64,000 nucleotides of DNA, from contig ONAZ01000003.1 of the NCBI GenBank assembly GCA_900315945.1, positions 124,514 through 188,513 on the forward strand, read 5' to 3'. This document shows positions 54,570 through 64,000 of this stretch, one piece after another. This DNA comes from an uncultured Lachnospiraceae bacterium. Lineage in GTDB: Bacteria > Bacillota > Clostridia > Lachnospirales > Lachnospiraceae. The stretch's first letter is position 1, and every line of letters begins with the position of its first letter. A model generated the notes under the pieces. That model was not told the DNA's origin, did no database searches, and was given only the letters and a program-made list of their open reading frames with translations. Position numbers and translations under genes: made by a program.

Positions 54570-54606
54570 ACTAAAAAGAATTCTTATAAAAAGAGTGCTT
54601 TTTAGT
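54570..54606 (-). promoter_or_regulatory. Leader hairpin of pnp
   Basis: ACTAAAAAG (54570-54578) pairs with CTTTTTAGT (54598-54606) around a 19-base loop, between the rpsO terminator and pnp. In E. coli pnp controls itself through an RNase III-cut leader stem; this hairpin could serve a similar role, but that is inference. Confidence 0.45.
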
Positions 54607-54626
54607 GGTCTCGCAATCCTCCTCAC

Positions 54627-54653
54627 GAAAAAAAGAGCGGAATAAACCGCTCT
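54627..54653 (-). terminator. Terminator of rpsO
   Basis: AGAGCGG (54634-54640) pairs with CCGCTCT (54647-54653) and is followed on the minus strand by seven T. It is 10 bases after the rpsO stop, so rpsO and pnp may be only partly co-transcribed. Confidence 0.85.
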
Positions 54654-54663
54654 AATTATCTTA

Positions 54664-54930
54664 TTACTTTCTTAAACCTAAGCGGTCAATTAAAGAACGA
54701 TATCTTTCGATATCTTTTTCCTTAAGATAACCAAGTAGATTACGTCTTTTACCAACCATTTTAAGAAGACCACGTCTTGAATGGTGATCCTTTGGATGGT
54801 CCTTAAGATGTTCTGTAAGCTCTTCAATTCTAGCAGTAAGAACAGCTACCTGTACTTCAGGAGAACCTGTATCTCCAGGTGTAAGAGCATACTCATCAAT
54901 AATCTTTTGCTTCTTCTCTTTTGTAATCAT
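54664..54930 (-). CDS. rpsO: Ribosomal protein uS15
   Basis: The 88-residue 30S subunit protein has the family signature [20 protein letters not shown] and [21 protein letters not shown]. It has the full usual length. The leader of about 92 bases carries a small hairpin (TTGGA/TCCAA), and S15 proteins often control their own leaders; this is not shown here. Confidence 0.97.
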   Translation of the reverse strand: MITKEKKQKIIDEYALTPGDTGSPEVQVAVLTARIEELTEHLKDHPKDHHSRRGLLKMVGKRRNLLGYLKEKDIERYRSLIDRLGLRK

Positions 54931-55029
54931 TATCTTTCCTCCATTAATTCTTTATAGCCTATTTCCAGTATAAGGTTGGAGTCTTCCAAATACCGAAGAT
55001 AGGTAAATGTGCTTTTCGCACCAAAAAAT

Positions 55030-55058
55030 ATATTATCACACACTAAGTGCATTGTAAA
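55030..55058 (-). promoter_or_regulatory. Promoter of rpsO
   Basis: TTTACA (55058-55053) and TAATAT (55035-55030) with a 17-base spacer, starting just past the stop of the wall hydrolase gene. They give a leader of about 90 bases for rpsO. Confidence 0.7.
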
Positions 55059-55063
55059 GCATT

Positions 55064-56092
55064 TTATACGTATCTTCTAATTCCAATAGGAGTACGATAT
55101 GATGCGTCACTAATCTTGATACCTGTCTTTGCAGAAGATGCATGTACTAACTGGCCATCTCCCATGTAGATTCCTACATGATTAGCATATCCGCCACTTC
55201 CATAGAATACAAGATCTCCCGGTTGTGCTTCCGCTAAGCTGTTAACCTTAGTTCCCATATCCATCTGAGCATCAGCAGAGTGTGGAAGATATACACCATA
55301 TTGCTCTAATATTTTCATAGTAAATCCAGAGCAGTCAACACCCTTACCAAGGGTCTCACCACCCCATACATATCTACCGCCAACATATTGAAGTGCGTTA
55401 GAAACTACGCTAGCACCAGCAGTTGATGCAAGTTCTTCCTTCGACATAGCAGTTGGGATTTCATCAGCAACAGATACATATTCTGCACTACAATATCCTT
55501 CTTTACCATCTGAATTTACTTTAACCCAACCATCAAGTTCTTCAAGAACCTGTACTTTCTTACCCTGATTCATTGATGAAACAACATCACCATCAGTTGA
55601 TGGAACACTTCTAAGAGTCAATGAATCACAATTAACTGTGGCCTTCTTAGAAATTGATGAATCAGCGATGTTCTGTGCTTCTTCGCCAGTTGCTATATAA
55701 CTTCCTAAGCAATATCCTTCAACATCACCTGACTTAATGTGAAGCCAGTCTCCATCAGTCTCAACAACATCACACACTGCATTATCTGGCATAATTCCAA
55801 CAACCTCTGATTCTGTTGTAGGTTGCTCTCTTACATTAAGCTTACCTTCTGCAACTGATACTCCAAGGTTGTTATATCCAAATGCATTCCTCTGAACTGG
55901 TGCTGCTGTAGCAACTACTGATGCGTCTGCCACAGACATGTCATCGCTTATATTATCAACAGCTGTGTAAGCAAATACTCCTGCTGTTATTGAATCTTCT
56001 TTTACCTGGCTCTCATAGGCAACTATAGAACCTGAAACCATCAAAGCTGTGCATGCAAATACTGTTGCAGCACTAATAATTCTCTTTTTCAT
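55064..56092 (-). CDS. Secreted NlpC/P60 endopeptidase with SH3 domains
   Basis: From the ATG at 56092 (AGGAGG upstream) this is a 342-residue secreted protein with a signal peptide (MKKRIISAATVFACTALMVSGS). Two bacterial SH3 domains follow (LNVREQPTTESEVVG and LTLRSVPSTDGDVV), then a C-terminal NlpC/P60 domain with the catalytic Cys in GVDCSGFT and His in NHVGIYMG. It cleaves peptidoglycan stem peptides. The frame runs open to 56149, but the extra 19 residues are not signal-like. It stands alone with a consensus promoter. Confidence 0.92.
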   Translation of the reverse strand: MKKRIISAATVFACTALMVSGSIVAYESQVKEDSITAGVFAYTAVDNISDDMSVADASVVATAAPVQRNAFGYNNLGVSVAEGKLNVREQPTTESEVVGIMPDNAVCDVVETDGDWLHIKSGDVEGYCLGSYIATGEEAQNIADSSISKKATVNCDSLTLRSVPSTDGDVVSSMNQGKKVQVLEELDGWVKVNSDGKEGYCSAEYVSVADEIPTAMSKEELASTAGASVVSNALQYVGGRYVWGGETLGKGVDCSGFTMKILEQYGVYLPHSADAQMDMGTKVNSLAEAQPGDLVFYGSGGYANHVGIYMGDGQLVHASSAKTGIKISDASYRTPIGIRRYV

Positions 56093-56139
56093 GACCCCTC
56101 CTAATGAAAAATGCTTGATTTTTGCTCCGAGTGATAACG

Positions 56140-56168
56140 AGTATATCAAGGAAACTGAGGGTTGTCAA
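56140..56168 (-). promoter_or_regulatory. Strong promoter of the NlpC/P60 gene
   Basis: A consensus TTGACA (56168-56163) and TATACT (56145-56140), 17 bases apart, lie 48 bases before the start codon. The rest of the 167-bp gap to ribF shows nothing else. Confidence 0.85.
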
Positions 56169-56259
56169 CAAGTTTTTGTAATATTATTGTAACATTTGAT
56201 TTTTTTCGTAATACTTAAAAGTCCTAAATAATGTGATTATCAAGTTCGATATTTGTTAG

Positions 56260-57198
56260 TTAATCACCGAAATCAATATGCTCATTTGCGAAGAAATCCA
56301 TTCCCTTATTCTTATCTTTTCTAAGCTGTTCTTTTAATTCTTCTGCACTACTAAACTTTATTTCTTTTCTCATTTCTTGCAAGAATACAACTTTTACCTC
56401 TTTGCCATAGACATTTGAATCAAAATTAAAAATATGTGTCTCAATACTAAGGGTATTATCATCATCAAAAGTTGGTTTTATTCCGACATTGGTAATTCCT
56501 TGGTAAATGCGATCATCAATTTGAACAACTGTAATATATACACCATTAGCAGGAATAAGCTTCTTTTCTGATGGAATTATATTGATAGTTGGAAAATCAA
56601 TCTTTCTTCCAATCTGTCTGCCATATACAACTTCACCATAGATGAAATAGTTTCTTCCCATGAGTAAATTCGCTTTAGTAATGTTGCCCTTTGATATTTC
56701 CTCTCTAATACGAGAAGAACTAATATCAACATTATCTTCCTTAAGCTTATTAATTACTTTTAGTTCAAAACTAAATTCACTTGCATACTCTCTTAGGAGT
56801 ACAATATCGCCTTCGCCTTTATATCCAAATCTAAAATCTGTACCTACCACTAGGCATTTCATATGTAAATCATTAACAAGCTTAAGAATAAAGTCTCTAG
56901 GAGAAGTCTTCATTAATTTCTCATCGAAAAGGCATTCAACAAATATACTAATACCACTTTCTTTAACAAGAAGTCTTCTTTCTTCTGGCGTTACAATTTG
57001 TTTTGAACCTGTTTTATTAACAGAATTATCTTTAGAGTCAACAAAAGAAATAAGAAGAGACTTAAGCCCTTTCTTTTCATAAGAAAAAAGGTTCTCACAG
57101 AGAATTTTGTGTCCTCTGTGAAGACCATCAAACTTACCAATCGTAATTGCTGTATTACATTGTAGATCAAAATCTTCTAACGAATTAAATATCTTCAT
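56260..57198 (-). CDS. ribF: Bifunctional riboflavin kinase/FMN adenylyltransferase
   Basis: The 312-residue enzyme has an N-terminal FAD synthetase with IGKFDGLHRGHKIL and VVGTDFRFGYKGEGD. A C-terminal flavokinase has YGRQIGRKIDFPTINI and GVYITVV. It makes FMN and FAD, the cofactors for Rnf and ApbE. The ATG at 57198 is preferred to a TTG five codons upstream. It overlaps truB by 14 bp. Confidence 0.95.
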   Translation of the reverse strand: MKIFNSLEDFDLQCNTAITIGKFDGLHRGHKILCENLFSYEKKGLKSLLISFVDSKDNSVNKTGSKQIVTPEERRLLVKESGISIFVECLFDEKLMKTSPRDFILKLVNDLHMKCLVVGTDFRFGYKGEGDIVLLREYASEFSFELKVINKLKEDNVDISSSRIREEISKGNITKANLLMGRNYFIYGEVVYGRQIGRKIDFPTINIIPSEKKLIPANGVYITVVQIDDRIYQGITNVGIKPTFDDDNTLSIETHIFNFDSNVYGKEVKVVFLQEMRKEIKFSSAEELKEQLRKDKNKGMDFFANEHIDFGD

Positions 57199-58111
57199 AA
57201 AACATCTTCTCAAGAATTAATTCTTCTTGTTCTCTTCTATACAAGCCTACAAACTTTCCATTTTGCAAATATAATCTAAGTAATTTGTTATCAATTTTAT
57301 CATTTTTATTCCCGGATTCAAGGTTGGTTTTGGAATCAACAAGATTAGGCATTCTTAATTTACCACCATTTAAAGCATATTTCTCAGATTCTTCTTTAAT
57401 TACTCCTTTAGGATAGGATGAAAACACGTAATCAATAGGATATATCAGCTCTTCAATTCTATTTTCATTACAAGCTGATTGTATTTCTTCTATTATAATA
57501 GCATCATCAATAGAAAAATCTCCCACCTTATTTCTAATTAGGCTTTCCATACAGCCACAGCATCCAAGCTTTTCACCAATATCATTGCAAAGGCTTCTAA
57601 TATATGTTCCTTTAGAACAGTCAATTATCATGGTTACTCTAGGAAGAGAAATGTCTATTACTTCTATATTATATATGGTAACTTTTCTAGGCTTCCTTTC
57701 AATGACTTTTCCTTCACGTGCAAGTTCATATAATTTCTTACCATTAACTTTAATTGCAGAATACATTGGTGGGACCTGTTCAATCTCCCCTATAAAGGAA
57801 TCAATAACTTTTCGCACTTCTTTTTCAGTAACATTTACTTCACTTTCCTTTGTTACAGTACCAGATATGTCATATGTGTCAGTTGATTTACCCATCAACA
57901 AAGTTGCTGTGTAGGTTTTATCCTTATTAGTAAGCAAATCACACACTTTTGTTGCTTTTCCAATACAGACAGGCAAAACTCCTGTTGCATCAGGATCAAG
58001 TGTTCCAGTATGACCTATCTTTTTAATATGAAGAATTCCTCTAAGTTTTGCTACTACATCAAAACTGGTATAGCCTGCTTCTTTATATACATTAATTATT
58101 CCCGATTTCAT
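57185..58111 (-). CDS. truB: tRNA pseudouridine(55) synthase TruB
   Basis: The 308-residue enzyme starts SGIINVYKEAGYTSFDVVAKLR and has the catalytic Asp in GHTGTLDPDATGVLPVCIG, with VPPMYSAIKVNGKKLYELAR further on. It modifies U55 of tRNA. It overlaps the DHH phosphoesterase gene by 20 bp and ribF by 14 bp, so translation in this block is tightly coupled. Confidence 0.96.
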   Translation of the reverse strand: MKSGIINVYKEAGYTSFDVVAKLRGILHIKKIGHTGTLDPDATGVLPVCIGKATKVCDLLTNKDKTYTATLLMGKSTDTYDISGTVTKESEVNVTEKEVRKVIDSFIGEIEQVPPMYSAIKVNGKKLYELAREGKVIERKPRKVTIYNIEVIDISLPRVTMIIDCSKGTYIRSLCNDIGEKLGCCGCMESLIRNKVGDFSIDDAIIIEEIQSACNENRIEELIYPIDYVFSSYPKGVIKEESEKYALNGGKLRMPNLVDSKTNLESGNKNDKIDNKLLRLYLQNGKFVGLYRREQEELILEKMFYEDI

Positions 58112-59117
58112 ATTCTTTAATCAATTCTTCTATTACTATTCTAGTTGCTTCTTCCATGGAAATATCTGATAAGCCAAAACCGGCAGCCTTCTTATGTCCA
58201 CCACCATTAATATTATTTGCAACTCTCGATAAATCAACATTATCATCTGTGCCACGAAGAGAGCCTTTGATTTTACCATCAGGCTGTCTATACATAAAGA
58301 AGGAAGTTGACACACCTTTTGTCTCTCTAAGTTTCTCGCATACACCTTCGAAATCCTTTGGGGAAGCATCAATTTCTTCCATTTCATCTTTATCCATATA
58401 TGAATAAATTATCTTATCATCATACACTCTCTCAGCTTTAAGAAGAGCTTTGCCAAGAATCTTCTGTTGCTTAAAACTTTTTTCATAAAATGTATGTTCA
58501 ATAAGAAATGAATAATCAATACCCTTTTCCATGAGATTTCCAGCAGCTGTCATAGTATGTGCTTTACAACAATCATATTGAAATACACCTGTATCAGTAA
58601 CAATACCTGTATAAAGACATTCCGCCACATCTTTATTAACCTTATCAAAATCAAGAATATTATAAATAAGTTCGCAAGTAGAACTATAATCTGGGACAAT
58701 ATAATCCGTGTCTGCAAATCCTTCACTATTCATATGATGATCAATACATATTGTTCTTTTTGCATTCTTAAAAATAGAATATGCAGGTCCAAGTCTTCTA
58801 GCATCACTACAATCAAGGGCAAATACAAGATCATATGGATCTTTTCTTACATATGAACCCTGAATACATTTAGGAAATTCATTAATATCCTCATTTAGAT
58901 CAAATCCAATATAATTAACTATCTTCTTAGAATTATTGAAAATAGCAAAACATGATGGAATAGGATTAAGATAGACATCCACCTTAATCCCTTCATAGTT
59001 ACTAATTATATAATTGTAAAGTCCCATACAAGAACCAACACAATCACCATCTGGTCTTATATGACCTAGGATTGCAACATATTTTAAGTCTTGTAATTCT
59101 TTATTCAAATCAATCAT
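58092..59117 (-). CDS. nrnA: DHH-family phosphoesterase (NrnA type)
   Basis: The 341-residue protein has AILGHIRPDGDCVGSCMG, the DHH motif in ICIDHHMNSEG and the DHHA1 motif GGHKKAAGFG. It likely degrades nanoRNA or pAp. The ATG at 59117, with AAGGAG seven bases upstream, is preferred over 59144. It overlaps rbfA by 8 bp. The order rbfA-nrnA-truB-ribF is conserved in Firmicutes. Confidence 0.92.
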   Translation of the reverse strand: MIDLNKELQDLKYVAILGHIRPDGDCVGSCMGLYNYIISNYEGIKVDVYLNPIPSCFAIFNNSKKIVNYIGFDLNEDINEFPKCIQGSYVRKDPYDLVFALDCSDARRLGPAYSIFKNAKRTICIDHHMNSEGFADTDYIVPDYSSTCELIYNILDFDKVNKDVAECLYTGIVTDTGVFQYDCCKAHTMTAAGNLMEKGIDYSFLIEHTFYEKSFKQQKILGKALLKAERVYDDKIIYSYMDKDEMEEIDASPKDFEGVCEKLRETKGVSTSFFMYRQPDGKIKGSLRGTDDNVDLSRVANNINGGGHKKAAGFGLSDISMEEATRIVIEELIKEYEIGNN

Positions 59118-59475
59118 TTGAATTCTCCTTATTAACTTCATCAATTAAATGACTCATTCTAACACCATATTCAATTGATTGATCCATTACAAATGTAATT
59201 TCAGGTGTATTTCTAAGATTAACATTTTCAGCTAATTTGTGACGAATAAAACCTGCTGATGATTTAAGACCTTCAAGTGTCTTTTTTTGTGATTCTTCAT
59301 CACCGAGAACACTTATATATGCCTTAGCAGTCTTAAGATCAGGAGCAACTTCAACAGCCACAACAGATGTAAGAGGATTAACCCTAGGATCTTTAACTTC
59401 ACCTCTTATAATATTAGATAACTCACGCATTACTTCTTCATTAATACGCGTATTTTTAATACTTCTTTTCTTCAT
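59110..59475 (-). CDS. rbfA: Ribosome-binding factor A
   Basis: The 121-residue KH-like protein has RINEEVMRELSNIIRGEVKDPRV at its start and ISVLGDEESQKKTLEGLKSS. It acts in 30S maturation. It lies between infB and nrnA, as expected. Confidence 0.94.
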   Translation of the reverse strand: MKKRSIKNTRINEEVMRELSNIIRGEVKDPRVNPLTSVVAVEVAPDLKTAKAYISVLGDEESQKKTLEGLKSSAGFIRHKLAENVNLRNTPEITFVMDQSIEYGVRMSHLIDEVNKENSND

Positions 59476-59484
59476 ATCATATAC

Positions 59485-62100
59485 CTATCTAGGAACTTCA
59501 ACCATCATATAAGCTTCCACAATGTCTTCTTCCTGAATTGCATCAAAGCCATCAAATACAAGACCACATTCATATCCAGCCTTAACTTCTTTGACATCAT
59601 CTTTGAAACGCTTAAGTGAAGCCAAGTCACCTTCAAATATCATATCATCACCACGGTTAATTCTAACTTTACAGCCTCTCTCCATTCTACCATCTAAGAT
59701 ATAAGAACCTGCAATATTACCAACATCTGATGATTTAAAGATCTGACGAATCTCAGCATGCCCAATAACTTGTTCCTCATATACAGGATCAAGCATACCC
59801 TTCATAGCAGCTTCAACATCTTCAATAGCATTATAGATTACTTTATAAAGCTTAATCTCAACACCTTCTCTATCAGCTGTTTCTTTAGCCATAGCATCAG
59901 GTCTAATGTTAAATCCTATAATAATAGCGTTACTAGCAGAAGCTAAGATAACATCACTTTCATTAATAGCACCAACACCACCATGAATAACCTTAACTAC
60001 AACTTCATCATTGCTTAGCTTAACAAGTGATTGCTTTACAGCTTCAACGGAACCTTGAACATCGGCCTTAACAATAAGGTTAAGTTCTTTCAAGTTACCA
60101 GTTTGAATCTGAGAGAACAAGTCATCAAGAGACATTTTTACTCTAGAATCTTCAACCATCTTATTCTTGCTTTCTGTTACAAATGTATCAGCAAAGCTAT
60201 GAGCTTCCTTCTCGGAATCCATTGCCATAAATATTTCACCAGCATTTGGCACTTCAGAAAGACCTATAATCTCTACAGGAGTTGAAGGTCCTGCAGCTTT
60301 AAGTCTTCTTCCGTTCTCATCAACCATTGCTCTAACTTTACCAAAAGCAGAACCAGCAGCAATTGGATCACCAACTTTAAGTGTACCCTTCTGTACAAGT
60401 ACAGTTGCTACAGTACCTCTACCTTTATCAAGCTGAGCCTCTACAACAAGACCTCTAGCATTTCTCTTAGGATTAGCCTTAAGTTCAAGAACTTCAGCTG
60501 TAAGAAGAATCATTTCAAGTAGATTATCAATTCCTTCACCTGTATGTGCTGAAACAGGGCAGAATATTGTTGAACCGCCCCAATCTTCTGGAATAAGTTC
60601 ATATTCTGATAACTCCTGCTTAACTCTTTCAATATTAGCATTAGGCTTATCGATCTTATTAATTGCTACAATTATCTCAATATCAGCAGCCTTAGCATGG
60701 TTAATAGCTTCAATTGTCTGTGGCATAACACCATCATCTGCAGCTACTACAAGAATAGCAATATCTGTAGAATTAGCACCACGCATACGCATAGCTGTAA
60801 ATGCTTCATGACCTGGAGTATCTAAGAATGTGATCTTTTGTCCATTAATAGGTACCATATAAGCACCAATATGCTGTGTGATACCACCAGCTTCTCTATC
60901 TGTAACCTTTGTATCTCTTATAGCATCAAGAAGAGATGTTTTACCATGATCTACGTGACCCATTACGCAGACTACAGGTGGACGACTCTTAAGTGTTTTT
61001 GGATCATCCTCTTCCTCTTTAAGAAGTTCAGCAATAACATCCACTTTCTCTTCAACTTCAGTAATAACATTGTATTCAAGGGCTATTTCTTCTGCCATAT
61101 CGTATTCAATATCATGATTAACAGTAACAAGAATATTCTTCATGAACAACTTCTTGATAATATCTGATGCAGGAACTTTAATTCTATCTGCGAATTCTCT
61201 AACTGTTAATCTCTCAGGAATAGCAACCGATCTTATTTCATCGCTCTTTTCAAAGGCTTTCTTCTGAGGCTTCTTAGGCTTAACGCCACCATTTTTCTCT
61301 AAATTACGATAGTTTTCTTCTTTTCTACCAAGTCTATCATTATCTCTTTGATTCTTCTTATTAGGCTTGCCACCTCTTCTAGAATTAGGTTTATTAGAAG
61401 ACTCAGGAGCGGCTTGTTGTTGAGCTATCTTATCTCTTTTAGGATGCGAATCCTTATATACATTAGGTCTCTCAGGACGAGATGGTCTATTAGATTTGCC
61501 TTCCGGCTTAGCATTTCTATTATCTGTACGATTCTGTGCTTTACTTTCTTCTCTAGAAGCATTAGCACTAGCCTCTCTCTCACGTCTTCTTGCTTCTTCA
61601 GCTTCTTTACGCGCTCTAATTACAGATGGTGCTTCTACTCCATCTCTTACTCTAATAGGTCCTCTTCTTTGTTCATTTCTAGGACCCCCTTGATGAGGTC
61701 GCTTTCCATCAGGTCTTGGTCTTCTTTGACCACCACCTGAACTAGAATTTCCAAGATTAAAGACTACAGTCTTTTTCTTTTTCTTAACAGGTTCTTTGGC
61801 TCCTTCTTTTTTCTCAGGCGCCACCTTCTTATCTGTCTTAGAATCAGAATTATTCTTAGATGCTTCCTTATTCTTTGATACTTCTTTTATATCTTCTTTA
61901 ACTTCTTCTTTTACTTTAGCGACCTTTTCTTTAACATCAGATGAAGCTTTATTAAATGCACTTTTTACCTTATTACATAGTTCTTCATCTAATCCACTTT
62001 GTGATTTTACTTCTATACTGTCTTTAGCTAATAATTCAACGATTTGTTTAGATTCAACACCTAATTCCTTAGCTAATTCATATACTCTAACTTTAGCCAT
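59485..62100 (-). CDS. infB: Translation initiation factor IF-2
   Basis: From the ATG at 62100 (GGAGG seven bases upstream) this is 871 residues. It starts with the IF2_N domain [19 protein letters not shown], then about 230 residues rich in Lys, Arg and Glu, a second IF2_N ([18 protein letters not shown]) and the G domain with GHVDHGKTS (about 381-389). Domains II-IV follow. It binds GTP and places fMet-tRNA. A frame open to 62142 overlaps ylxQ and is rejected. Confidence 0.97.
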   Translation of the reverse strand: MAKVRVYELAKELGVESKQIVELLAKDSIEVKSQSGLDEELCNKVKSAFNKASSDVKEKVAKVKEEVKEDIKEVSKNKEASKNNSDSKTDKKVAPEKKEGAKEPVKKKKKTVVFNLGNSSSGGGQRRPRPDGKRPHQGGPRNEQRRGPIRVRDGVEAPSVIRARKEAEEARRREREASANASREESKAQNRTDNRNAKPEGKSNRPSRPERPNVYKDSHPKRDKIAQQQAAPESSNKPNSRRGGKPNKKNQRDNDRLGRKEENYRNLEKNGGVKPKKPQKKAFEKSDEIRSVAIPERLTVREFADRIKVPASDIIKKLFMKNILVTVNHDIEYDMAEEIALEYNVITEVEEKVDVIAELLKEEEDDPKTLKSRPPVVCVMGHVDHGKTSLLDAIRDTKVTDREAGGITQHIGAYMVPINGQKITFLDTPGHEAFTAMRMRGANSTDIAILVVAADDGVMPQTIEAINHAKAADIEIIVAINKIDKPNANIERVKQELSEYELIPEDWGGSTIFCPVSAHTGEGIDNLLEMILLTAEVLELKANPKRNARGLVVEAQLDKGRGTVATVLVQKGTLKVGDPIAAGSAFGKVRAMVDENGRRLKAAGPSTPVEIIGLSEVPNAGEIFMAMDSEKEAHSFADTFVTESKNKMVEDSRVKMSLDDLFSQIQTGNLKELNLIVKADVQGSVEAVKQSLVKLSNDEVVVKVIHGGVGAINESDVILASASNAIIIGFNIRPDAMAKETADREGVEIKLYKVIYNAIEDVEAAMKGMLDPVYEEQVIGHAEIRQIFKSSDVGNIAGSYILDGRMERGCKVRINRGDDMIFEGDLASLKRFKDDVKEVKAGYECGLVFDGFDAIQEEDIVEAYMMVEVPR

Positions 62101-62113
62101 ATACTTACCTCCG

Positions 62114-62425
62114 TTACACCAAAGGGCTTTCAATCTTGTCAATTATTCCCTTTGCGAAATTCTCATCTAAAATTGCAAGCGAAGCTCTATATTCTTTACC
62201 CAAAGCATGACCAAGTTCTTCTTTAGTACTGTAAAAAATAATTGGAGTTTCGTAAAATTTACACATGTCATTAAACTTTTTTCTAGTATTATCTGAAGCG
62301 TCATTAGCAACTATAACAAGATTAGCATATCCTGTCTTAACAGCTTTCTCAACAGAGAACTCTCCGCTACTGACTTTTCTTGCTCTACTAGCCAATCCTA
62401 TAAGTGATAAGGATTTATTCATCAT
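62114..62425 (-). CDS. ylxQ: L7Ae/L30e family RNA-binding protein (YlxQ)
   Basis: The 103-residue protein has [22 protein letters not shown] and [16 protein letters not shown], the L7Ae core. It likely binds kink-turn RNA, function unclear. It overlaps nusA by 11 bp. The ylxR gene normally found between nusA and ylxQ is missing. Confidence 0.9.
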   Translation of the reverse strand: MMNKSLSLIGLASRARKVSSGEFSVEKAVKTGYANLVIVANDASDNTRKKFNDMCKFYETPIIFYSTKEELGHALGKEYRASLAILDENFAKGIIDKIESPLV

Positions 62426-63608
62426 CTTCTTTTACCTCATCTGCACTTTCTTCTGTGCTATCTTCTTCAGAATAATCATCTTCATAATAATACTCTTCAT
62501 CTTCGTAGTATTCGCCTTCTTCATCATAGTAATAATCATCACCATCAACGAAATACTCATCGAATTCTCCAGACTCTCTAGCCTGCGTTTCGCTTTTAAT
62601 ATCAATTTTATAATTTGTAAGTCTAGCTGCAAGTCTTGCATTCTGACCTGATTTACCGATTGCTAGTGATAATTGATAATCAGGAACAATTACTTGTGCA
62701 GTTTTTTCTTCTTCATCAGCAATAACACCAATTACCTTTGCAGGACTAAGGGCATTTTCAATAAGCTGTGCAGGGTTTTCACTCCAATTGATAATATCAA
62801 TTTTTTCACCATTAAGTTCATCAACAATAGCATTTACACGTGTTCCATTAACACCAACACATGCACCAACAGGATCAACATTTTCATCTGTTGAATATAC
62901 AGAAATCTTTGTTCTGCTTCCTGCTTCTCTGGCAACATTCTTAATTTCAACAATGCCATCTCTTATCTCAGATACCTCTTCATTAAAGAGACCTTTGACA
63001 AGTGCCGGATGTGTTCTAGATACATTAACCTTTACACCCTTATTATTCTTCTCAACTTTAAGGATAAACACCTTGATTCTATCAGATTGTCTGTAATGCT
63101 CTCCCTTAACCTGTTCTTTTTCTGGAAGGAATGCATCAACTTTACCAAGATCAATACAAATTGTTCTTCCCATAAATCTCTGAACAATACCAGTTACAAC
63201 TGTATTATTTAATTCACTATATTCACTATAAATATTACTCTTCTCTACATCACGAAGTCTCTGTGTAATTGTACCCTTTGCATTCTGTGTGGCAACTCTG
63301 CTAAATTCCTTTGTATCAATTTCAGTATTAACAGTATCGCCAACTTTAAATACCTTATCAATCTTAACAGCATCTTCTAGACTAATCTGATCTACTTCAT
63401 TTTCAACTTCTTCAACAACTTCTCTTGACTGAATAATACGACATTCAATCTTATCTCTATCGATAAATACTGTGAAGTTATCTTTTGTGCCAAAATGTTG
63501 CTTACATGCATTGAGAAGTGCTTCTTCTAACGCATCAAATACAACGTCTTTTGTAATTCCTTTCTCTTCTAATCCTTCCAACGCTTCCATAAATACTTTA
63601 ACGTCCAT
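62415..63608 (-). CDS. nusA: Transcription termination/antitermination factor NusA
   Basis: The 397-residue protein has the NusA N-terminal domain, an S1 domain (TVVTGIVQRFMGRTICIDLG) and KH1 and KH2 (VDPVGACVGVNGTRVNAIVDEL and LAIGKSGQNARLAARLT). It binds RNA polymerase and modulates pausing. After about residue 344 comes a tail of some 50 residues made largely of Glu, Asp and about ten Tyr. There is no ylxR after it. Confidence 0.95.
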   Translation of the reverse strand: MDVKVFMEALEGLEEKGITKDVVFDALEEALLNACKQHFGTKDNFTVFIDRDKIECRIIQSREVVEEVENEVDQISLEDAVKIDKVFKVGDTVNTEIDTKEFSRVATQNAKGTITQRLRDVEKSNIYSEYSELNNTVVTGIVQRFMGRTICIDLGKVDAFLPEKEQVKGEHYRQSDRIKVFILKVEKNNKGVKVNVSRTHPALVKGLFNEEVSEIRDGIVEIKNVAREAGSRTKISVYSTDENVDPVGACVGVNGTRVNAIVDELNGEKIDIINWSENPAQLIENALSPAKVIGVIADEEEKTAQVIVPDYQLSLAIGKSGQNARLAARLTNYKIDIKSETQARESGEFDEYFVDGDDYYYDEEGEYYEDEEYYYEDDYSEEDSTEESADEVKEDDE

Positions 63609-63619
63609 AATATTCCTCC

Positions 63620-64000
63620 TTAAAAATCAAACGCTAATCTAACTAATGAAACATTTTTCTTTTCAAATGTAATTTCTTCATCATCAATTTTTATTACAAA
63701 AGAATTCTTATCATGGGAAATTAATTCGCCTTCAAACTCTTTCTTACCATTTACTTTTGCAAAAGTACGAACTTCAATATTCTTCCCAATACTTCTGTCA
63801 AAATCTTTATCTTTCTTAAGAGGTCGACCAAGACCAGGTGAACTCACTTCAAAAATGTATTGTTCTTTAATATAATCATGTTCATCCAGAAGTTCATTCA
63901 TTTTACGTGAAACATCAACGCAATCATCAATTGTTATACCACCCGGCTTATCAATATAAGCCCTCAAATAATAATCTTGGCCTTCTTTTACATATTCAAC
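63620..64000 (-). CDS. rimP: Ribosome maturation factor RimP (5' end outside window)
   Basis: The frame runs to the window edge. The visible 126 residues show YYLRAYIDKPGGITIDDCVDVSRKM, FEVSSPGLGRPLKKDKDF and a C-terminal SH3-like domain. It is a 30S maturation protein, first in the rimP-nusA-infB order. A TTG at 63967 is internal and not a start. About 25-30 N-terminal residues are missing. Confidence 0.93.
   Translation of the reverse strand, partial: VEYVKEGQDYYLRAYIDKPGGITIDDCVDVSRKMNELLDEHDYIKEQYIFEVSSPGLGRPLKKDKDFDRSIGKNIEVRTFAKVNGKKEFEGELISHDKNSFVIKIDDEEITFEKKNVSLVRLAFDF

Overview
The window is AT-rich and reads as chromosome of a gut-type Firmicute, most likely in the class Clostridia, family Lachnospiraceae. 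The pointers are protein and operon style: an Rnf complex ordered C-D-G-E-A-B, a biotin-dependent sodium-pump decarboxylase operon, a giant 2-hydroxyacyl-CoA dehydratase activase, GerW/YtfJ, FakA-type YloV with Asp23, and the nusA-infB-rbfA-nrnA-truB-ribF block. Nearly all genes lie on the minus strand. No tRNA, rRNA, prophage, transposase or CRISPR array was seen.

Layout. 1-5.1 kb: end of an RqcH/NFACT gene, recG, yloV, asp23 and a divergent rpmB with promoter and terminator. 5.1-17.9 kb: an accessory-looking block in which two paralogous ABC transporter gene pairs, each an ATPase fused to a membrane domain plus an ABCG-like permease carrying a repeat domain, surround a 1474-residue activase. 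Both pairs lie between the sporulation genes ytfJ and ytfI. 17.9-31.9 kb: NUDIX hydrolase, penicillin-binding protein, FtsW-family protein, U32 protein, ZapA, RuvBA, a transporter-GHMP kinase fusion, a NusG-II protein, MiaB, ProA, a folate enzyme, a DUF896 protein and ProB. 31.9-32.63 kb: a 0.7 kb non-coding region with two mirror-image palindromes of about 290 bp. 32.6-40 kb: ApbE, an L,D-transpeptidase and the Rnf operon. 40-55 kb: RNase H-like protein, CheR, S1 protein, IspH, Cmk, a flavoprotein, the sodium-pump decarboxylase operon, ScpAB, PNPase and S15. 55-64 kb: an NlpC/P60 wall hydrolase, then the ribF-truB-nrnA-rbfA-infB-ylxQ-nusA-rimP block, cut by the window end.

How the genes fit together. 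The Rnf complex (ferredoxin:NAD oxidoreductase) and the Oad-type decarboxylase both couple redox or decarboxylation chemistry to ion transport. ApbE, beside the Rnf operon, is the flavin transferase expected to attach FMN to RnfG and RnfD, and RibF makes the FMN/FAD. The 3' block is a classic translation and RNA-processing group.

The most interesting non-coding signal is at 31999-32616. Two homologous elements face away from each other around one shared GTTCTGCAC box. Each has about 94-bp arms that pair with each other, although the outer arm sequences differ between the elements. Each is capped by two hairpins with GGA in the loop, and one of these matches the published CsrA-binding consensus (ACAAGGAUGU) exactly. 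I propose a family of structured RNAs, possibly CsrA-sequestering, carried in or derived from a palindromic mobile element. This is an inference from sequence only.
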